NCBI GenBank assembly: GCA_017413675.1
Contig: JAFPSR010000093.1
Location: 1 to 7,665, forward strand
Direction of reading: 5' to 3'
Length of the DNA stretch: 7,665 nucleotides
From: Clostridia bacterium
Lineage (GTDB): Bacteria > Bacillota_A > Clostridia > Christensenellales > UBA1750
In this document: positions 3,574-7,665 of the stretch, piece by piece
Position numbering within the stretch: the stretch's first letter is position 1
Layout of the letters: each line of letters begins with the position of its first letter
Notes under the pieces: generated by a model
Seen by the model: only the letters and a program-made list of their open reading frames with translations
Told to the model about the DNA's origin: nothing
Databases searched by the model: none
Position numbers and translations under genes: made by a program

Positions 3574-6147
3574 ATGAAAGGAAAAGCCAGAAGATGGACA
3601 GCCCTGCTTTGCGCGGTGGTACTGAACCTGCTCCTGCTGGTTGGGTGGAGCGCGGGGATTGCCCTGGCGGAAGGGGAAACCCGGGAAGCCTACATGATCA
3701 GCTTCCCCCGGGACGGGGATGCGGTGCAGGAATACAGCGAGGAGATCTGGGGACATCCGGCTCGTTCCTTTATGAACGGGTGGAACACGGACGGCAATAC
3801 ACGGTTCGTCGTCCATGCCCAGGGGGATTATACCGGGCAGGTCTGTTACTGTATCGAACCGGGCGTGAACCGGAAGACCGGGGATGTCTTTACCTCGCAG
3901 GGGGAAGACTTCTGGGAAAACTACCCTTCCTCATATAACCGGACGATTGACCCGGAAACCATCCGGGACCTTCTGGGGCGGATCCTTCTGTACGGCTACC
4001 GGGGGAACGCGTCCACGGCCTGGCGTTCACAGAACAGTGCCGATGCGGATAAACTGGCGAAAATCATGGCGACCCAGATCCTGGTCTGGGAAACGGTGGT
4101 CGGGGAACGGGATGCGCAGTTCCGGCATGTATCCCCGGAAGGAAAGGATGCGGTCAAAACCATGATCGCCGATAAAAACCCGCTGCGCGACAGGTTCCTT
4201 GCCGAGTACGACCGGATCGCGGGCAAAGTACAGAACCATACGGTCCTGCCGTCCTTCATGGCAGGAAAAGAGGGGGATGCGCCGGCCGTAGACCTTGTCT
4301 GGGACGGGACAGCGTATTCCCTGACACTGACGGATGCCAATGGGGTCCTGGATGGGTTTGCCGTGGAAACGGACGGGGATGCTGTCCGGGTGGAAAAGAG
4401 CGGGAACACGCTGGTGATTACCTCCAAAGAGTCCATTACGCAGACAGTCGGGATCCGGGCCGTCCGGGAACAGGAGCGTGCGGGACTCCTGGTCTGGACG
4501 GACGGGAAGATCGGACCGGACGGCGGGCTGCAGGATACGGTGACCTGGCTGCCTTCCGTCAGCGATACGGTTCCGGCCTACCTGAAGGTCCGGGCACCCG
4601 GCGGGGAAATGGTGATTCAAAAATCCTCCGAAGACGGCCGGGTGGAAGGCATATCCTTTACGGTGAAAGGGGATGGTTTTGAGGAGACCCTGTCCACGGA
4701 CAAAGATGGGATGATCCGGATCGGGAACCTGACGCCCGGTACCTATACGGTGACGGAAAAGGTCCCGGACGGGTACGCAGAACAGGAAAGCCGGACCGTA
4801 ACCGTGAAAGGCGGGGAGACGGCAGAGGCGGTCTTTGCCAATACTCTCCTGCGCGGCACAGTAAAGGTCCGCAAGACAGCGGAAGACGGGATGGTCGAAG
4901 GGGTCCGCTTCCACCTGTTCGGGACATCGGATGCCGGCATCCTGGTGGACCTGTATGCGGAAACGGATGCGCAGGGCGCGGCGGAATTTCCCCTTGTGCC
5001 TGTCGGGAAAGCCTACACCTTGGAAGAAGTGGAACCGGATGCCCGGTACCGGAAACCGGAAGCAAAGCGGGTCGCGGTCATCGGGAATACGGCAACGGAA
5101 GTATCTTTCCGGAACGAACTGGTCCGCGGCAGTGTCCGGGGACTGAAAACGGATGCGGAAGGCACAGTCCTGCCGGGAGCTCTGTTCGGGCTGTTCCCGG
5201 CAGGGGAAACCGCGTTTACGCGCGGCAATGCAATTCAAACGGCGGTTTCGGATGAAGCCGGCCTGTTTGCTTTTGCGGACCTTCCCTTCGGGGAGTACCT
5301 GGTCGCCGAGATCGAACCGGCGGAAGGGTATGTCCTGACGGATGCCGTCTATCCCGTCTCCGTCCGGAAGGACGGGGAAGTGGCGGAAGTCGGCTTTGAG
5401 AACCGGCCAATCACGGGAGATGTCATTCTGACCAAAGTGGATGCGGACTATCCGGAAAACCGCCTGACCGGCGCCGTGTTTACGGTCTATCTTGACCTGG
5501 ATAACAGCGGCACGCTGGATGACACGGATCCGGTAGTCGGGAACATGACGGAAGAAGAGGTAGGAATCTATACCCTGCGCGGCCTTTCCTACGGAAAATA
5601 CCTGCTCCGGGAAGAAACCGCCCCGGCAGGATTCCTGCTGGATGAAAATGTTTATCCCTTCGGGATCGAAAAGGACGGGGAAGAAGTGTCCGTGGAAACC
5701 GAAGCCGGGGTCGGTTTTCTGAACCGCCCGGTAACGGGAAAAATCCGGATCATCAAAACATCTTCGGATAAAGTTACAGAGGGCTTTTCCTTCCGGATCG
5801 AGGGGACGAATCCGGACGGGACGCCCTTTACGGCAGAGTATGTCACCGATGCGGAAGGGATCATCGAAACGGATGACCTGCGCTGCGGGACGTATACCGT
5901 AACCGAAATCGAAAACGGGAAGACCAAAGGGTATTATCTGCCGGGGCCGCAGACCGTAACGGTCACGGAAGGTATGCAGGAAATTACTTTCCATAATGAG
6001 AAAATCCCTGAACCGGAAGATACCCCCAAAACGGGGGACAGGCATGCCCTTCTCCTGTGGGGGACGGTTGCATGGATCGGGGTGCTCGGCCTGGTTGCCG
6101 TAGGCATCTTTACGGCCAAGAAACGGGGGAAGAAGCATGGGAATTAA
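3574..6147 (+). CDS. Cell-wall anchored thioester-domain / Cna-B adhesin
   Basis: An 857-residue surface protein preceded by AAGGAGA. The signal peptide runs over residues 1-32 with cleavage after ALA. A thioester domain (TQXA/TED type, about 40-230) has the motif YCIEPG with Cys93 and TQILVW with Gln168, the pair that forms an internal Cys-Gln thioester able to bind host or surface amines covalently. A beta-rich spacer (about 235-340) follows. Five Cna-B repeats (about 345-425, 427-516, 518-612, 615-720, 722-810) carry the expected intramolecular isopeptide residues: Lys350, 434, 525, 621, 728 and Asn423, 514, 610, 717, 808, with Glu near 395, 484, 579, 680 and 778. The C-terminus is a sorting signal, TPKTG (817-821), then a membrane helix and basic tail, so sortase attachment to peptidoglycan is expected. 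It heads the downstream operon. In conjugative elements such proteins are thought to aid attachment; that role is inference here. Confidence 0.93.
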   Translation: MKGKARRWTALLCAVVLNLLLLVGWSAGIALAEGETREAYMISFPRDGDAVQEYSEEIWGHPARSFMNGWNTDGNTRFVVHAQGDYTGQVCYCIEPGVNRKTGDVFTSQGEDFWENYPSSYNRTIDPETIRDLLGRILLYGYRGNASTAWRSQNSADADKLAKIMATQILVWETVVGERDAQFRHVSPEGKDAVKTMIADKNPLRDRFLAEYDRIAGKVQNHTVLPSFMAGKEGDAPAVDLVWDGTAYSLTLTDANGVLDGFAVETDGDAVRVEKSGNTLVITSKESITQTVGIRAVREQERAGLLVWTDGKIGPDGGLQDTVTWLPSVSDTVPAYLKVRAPGGEMVIQKSSEDGRVEGISFTVKGDGFEETLSTDKDGMIRIGNLTPGTYTVTEKVPDGYAEQESRTVTVKGGETAEAVFANTLLRGTVKVRKTAEDGMVEGVRFHLFGTSDAGILVDLYAETDAQGAAEFPLVPVGKAYTLEEVEPDARYRKPEAKRVAVIGNTATEVSFRNELVRGSVRGLKTDAEGTVLPGALFGLFPAGETAFTRGNAIQTAVSDEAGLFAFADLPFGEYLVAEIEPAEGYVLTDAVYPVSVRKDGEVAEVGFENRPITGDVILTKVDADYPENRLTGAVFTVYLDLDNSGTLDDTDPVVGNMTEEEVGIYTLRGLSYGKYLLREETAPAGFLLDENVYPFGIEKDGEEVSVETEAGVGFLNRPVTGKIRIIKTSSDKVTEGFSFRIEGTNPDGTPFTAEYVTDAEGIIETDDLRCGTYTVTEIENGKTKGYYLPGPQTVTVTEGMQEITFHNEKIPEPEDTPKTGDRHALLLWGTVAWIGVLGLVAVGIFTAKKRGKKHGN

Positions 6148-6229
6148 GCAGATCCTGGGCATAGCCCTGCTGGTCCTGACGCTTGCCGGGCTTGCCTTCC
6201 TCTACCTGCGCAGGAACAAAAGGAAGTGA
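6137..6229 (+). CDS. 30-aa single-pass membrane peptide coupled to the adhesin
   Basis: A 30-codon frame starts at ATG 6137, inside the last codons of the adhesin gene (11-base overlap), with GGGGGAAGAAG directly upstream as ribosome binding site. The product has a short start MGIKQ, a hydrophobic helix of about 18 residues (ILGIALLVLTLAGLAFLYL) and the basic end RRNKRK, so by the positive-inside rule its C-terminus should face the cytoplasm. The end of the helix plus basic tail resembles the retained part of a sorting signal but there is no sortase motif or signal cleavage site. It ends seven bases before the next gene, which suggests translational coupling of all three. Possible roles are a small membrane partner of the adhesin or of the conjugation machinery; I recognise no family. 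Confidence 0.68.
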   Translation: MGIKQILGIALLVLTLAGLAFLYLRRNKRK

Positions 6230-6236
6230 AGGGTTT

Positions 6237-6788
6237 ATGCAGGACACGGACAGACTGATCTGGACTTCGAACCCGGACTATGAGGAGTGGAAGCAGGACC
6301 TCCTCTCCCATATGCCGGGCGAGAGCCGGGAAAGGCGGATGGACATCATGCAGAAAGCCAACCGGGACCTGCTGGAACTGGAAAAGGACGCGCTGTCCCA
6401 CACTTACCGGGAGAAGATCCTGGTGATTGCGGACCTGGGGCTGTGGAACGGCCGTTTCCCCGGGTATTCGGAACTGGAATCCGGGAACATCCGGGACTGC
6501 TTTGTCCCGAACCGGGACAGCCTGTCCGTCTGCTGGTTTGTGGACCGGGACGGGGATCTGCGGTGTGAAGATATCCATCATGACGGGACCAACCGCTACC
6601 TGTACCGGGTCTGGAAGGAGAACCTGAATCCCGAAGATAAGGAACTCCTTAAAGAAAAGATCTATTTCGGGGACTGTACCCGGCGGGACATCCAGAAGTA
6701 TACCCGCAGACTGGGGGATGAGATCGGCAGGGTATACGGCTGGGTTTTCCCGAAGGAACGGATGGCAAAAGGGGGCGAAGCCAGATGA
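6237..6788 (+). CDS. Conserved hypothetical protein of mobile-element type
   Basis: A soluble 183-residue protein. I place the start at ATG 6237, with GAAGGG close upstream; an earlier TTG at 6183 in the same frame lies inside the membrane-peptide gene and is less likely. The first 60 residues look helical and charged. The core holds IADLGLWNGR (residues 64-73), a DCF...WFVDRDGDLRC segment (87-110) and IHHDGTNRYLYR (113-124). The C-terminal part, FGDCTRRDIQKYTRRLGDEIGRVYGW (about 144-169), reads as a basic helical region. From memory this combination recurs in hypothetical proteins of Bacillota conjugative elements and plasmids, but I cannot name a characterised family or function. No signal peptide or membrane segment is seen. 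Its TGA overlaps the ATG of the next small gene by four bases, so both are probably co-translated. Confidence 0.8.
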   Translation: MQDTDRLIWTSNPDYEEWKQDLLSHMPGESRERRMDIMQKANRDLLELEKDALSHTYREKILVIADLGLWNGRFPGYSELESGNIRDCFVPNRDSLSVCWFVDRDGDLRCEDIHHDGTNRYLYRVWKENLNPEDKELLKEKIYFGDCTRRDIQKYTRRLGDEIGRVYGWVFPKERMAKGGEAR

Positions 6789-6877
6789 AAACAACGATTA
6801 TATTTATCGATGAGGATACGCTGACCCGGGAAGAGATCGAGAGGATTGCGGATGAAGAGACCGACGAACAGGGATGA
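6785..6877 (+). CDS. 30-aa acidic small protein between hypothetical and ArdC-like genes
   Basis: A 30-codon frame starts at ATG 6785 with a 4-base ATGA overlap with the preceding stop and AAAGGGGG about nine bases upstream. The product begins with a beta-like hydrophobic stretch MKTTIIFID and continues as an acidic amphipathic segment (DEDTLTREEIERIADEETDE), giving a strongly negative charge. It overlaps the start of the ArdC-like gene by 26 bases in another frame, so it is embedded in a chain of coupled starts. Size and acidity recall small DNA-mimic or antitoxin-like peptides, but there is no direct evidence for this. Its existence as a protein is inferred from spacing and ribosome binding site; function unknown. 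Confidence 0.55.
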   Translation: MKTTIIFIDEDTLTREEIERIADEETDEQG

Positions 6878-7665
6878 ATACAGAAGGGAACTGGCTGAGA
6901 CATTTGCCGGGATCCTGGAAGAAAAGGGACTGGAATGGAAAAAGGAGTGGCAGGGAGATGCCGGGATCCCGGAAAACGGAATTACCCGGGCAGCCTACCG
7001 TGGATGCAACGCGTTTGCCCTGAGCCTGGCCTCCATGGTCAATGGGTACAATGATTCGCGCTGGGCAACCATGACGCAGATCGTGGACAAGGGGAACCGG
7101 TACCATCCGGGGGAAAAGTGGCAGCTGAAGCAGGGATCCAAGCCGGCGTATGTGGAGTACTGGTACCCGTATGACATCCTGCGCAAAAAGGCACTGACCT
7201 GGGAAGCCTACCGGGCGGAAATGAACAGCGGGCGCAGCGCGAAGGACTTTACCTTCCATACCGTCTATAAGGAAGTGTTCAACGCGGCGGACATTGAAGG
7301 CTTCCCGCAGAAGGAACAGGCCAAGGCAAAAGACATCCCGCAGGATGAACTGGTCGGCCGCCTGGCGGATGCCATGGGGGTCGAAATCGAGATGGACGGC
7401 GGGAATGAGGCGTATTATTCCGCCCAGCAGGATACGATCCACCTGCCGGCTGCGGATGTCTTTGACAATGACTATGCCTTCAACTCCACGGCTTTGCATG
7501 AACTGTCCCACAGTACAGGGCATCCGAGCCGGCTGAACCGCCCGCAGAGCGCGCTGTTTGGGACGGAACAGTATGCGTATGAGGAACTGGTAGCTGAAAT
7601 GTGCTCGTGCTTTATGGGAGCGGAACTCAGGATGCAGCCCAGTGAACGGCAGATGGAGAACCACA
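6852..7665 (+). CDS. ArdC-like antirestriction protein with zincin domain (3' truncated)
   Basis: The frame runs from ATG 6852 (GAGG seven bases upstream) to the window edge without a stop, giving 271 residues. The N-terminal part (about 1-150) matches the ArdC N-domain (PF08401/DUF1738 type), which binds single-stranded DNA: YRGCNAFALSLA near 49-60, WATMTQIVDKGNRYHPGEKW near 71-90, VEYW, and VYKEVFNAADIEGFP near 138-152. The second part (about 165 onward) is a zincin-like metallopeptidase domain with HELSHSTGH, giving His216, Glu217 and His220 as the HExxH zinc site, and the downstream YEELVAEM (243-250) that supplies a third acidic ligand. Such proteins enter with transferred DNA and shield it from host restriction. 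The gene is the last of the coupled cluster visible here. The missing C-terminus cannot be judged; the family call is strong. Confidence 0.9.
   Translation, partial: MKRPTNRDEYRRELAETFAGILEEKGLEWKKEWQGDAGIPENGITRAAYRGCNAFALSLASMVNGYNDSRWATMTQIVDKGNRYHPGEKWQLKQGSKPAYVEYWYPYDILRKKALTWEAYRAEMNSGRSAKDFTFHTVYKEVFNAADIEGFPQKEQAKAKDIPQDELVGRLADAMGVEIEMDGGNEAYYSAQQDTIHLPAADVFDNDYAFNSTALHELSHSTGHPSRLNRPQSALFGTEQYAYEELVAEMCSCFMGAELRMQPSERQMENH

Noticed and set aside
3411..3938. 175-codon frame starting in the leader and entering the adhesin gene
   Set aside because: Most of it is a shadow of the adhesin in another frame; composition is Gly/Arg-rich and no domain is seen.
4027..6162. 711-codon minus-strand frame opposite the adhesin
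   Set aside because: It is an antisense shadow produced by the high-GC codon pattern; no initiation signals or domain features, and the plus-strand gene is unambiguous.
6804..7664. 286-codon minus-strand frame opposite the ArdC-like gene
   Set aside because: Antisense shadow; the plus strand encodes a clear HExxH zincin.

Overview
The window looks like low-GC-phylum but GC-rich Bacillota (Clostridia) DNA. Genes are compact, all on the plus strand, with strong AGGAGG-type ribosome binding sites, classic lipobox lipoproteins and a sortase-type surface protein. Codon use leans heavily on cgg, ccg, gga and gcg, as in GC-rich gut or rumen clostridia. The exact lineage cannot be read from this sequence.

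Left part (1-3143), ordinary accessory or housekeeping-type genes: the C-terminal half of an MFS efflux-type transporter ending at a perfect 12-bp terminator hairpin; a single alpha/beta-hydrolase with its own extended -10 promoter; a cysteine-rich lipoprotein of unknown function; a possible 51-codon small membrane ORF that overlaps a terminator and a promoter; and a second lipoprotein with a Pro/Thr/Glu-rich tether, closed by a strong terminator.

Middle (3144-3573): 430 bases with no convincing conventional gene, but the most structured stretch of the window. An AT-rich promoter region carries a perfect inverted repeat over its -35. It leads into about 290 nt of very GC-rich sequence. A 14-bp closing helix with one bulge encloses a nested GC-rich domain, followed by smaller hairpins and a 19-codon ORF. 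The 3' strand of the closing helix is complementary to the ribosome binding site of the next gene. I do not recognise this as a known riboswitch class.

Right part (3574-7665), a tightly packed, translationally coupled cluster typical of conjugative elements of Bacillota. It starts with an 857-aa wall-anchored adhesin (thioester domain with Cys93 and Gln168, five Cna-B repeats, an EF-hand loop in repeat 4, a TPKTG sorting signal). Then come a 30-aa single-pass membrane peptide, a 183-aa conserved hypothetical protein, a 30-aa acidic peptide, and an ArdC-like antirestriction protein (ssDNA-binding N-domain plus HExxH zincin) cut by the window end. Together they suggest the edge or leading region of an integrative conjugative element, with the adhesin serving cell contact and the ArdC-like protein protecting incoming DNA. 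No relaxase, integrase, sortase or type IV secretion gene is visible, so the element assignment is inference.
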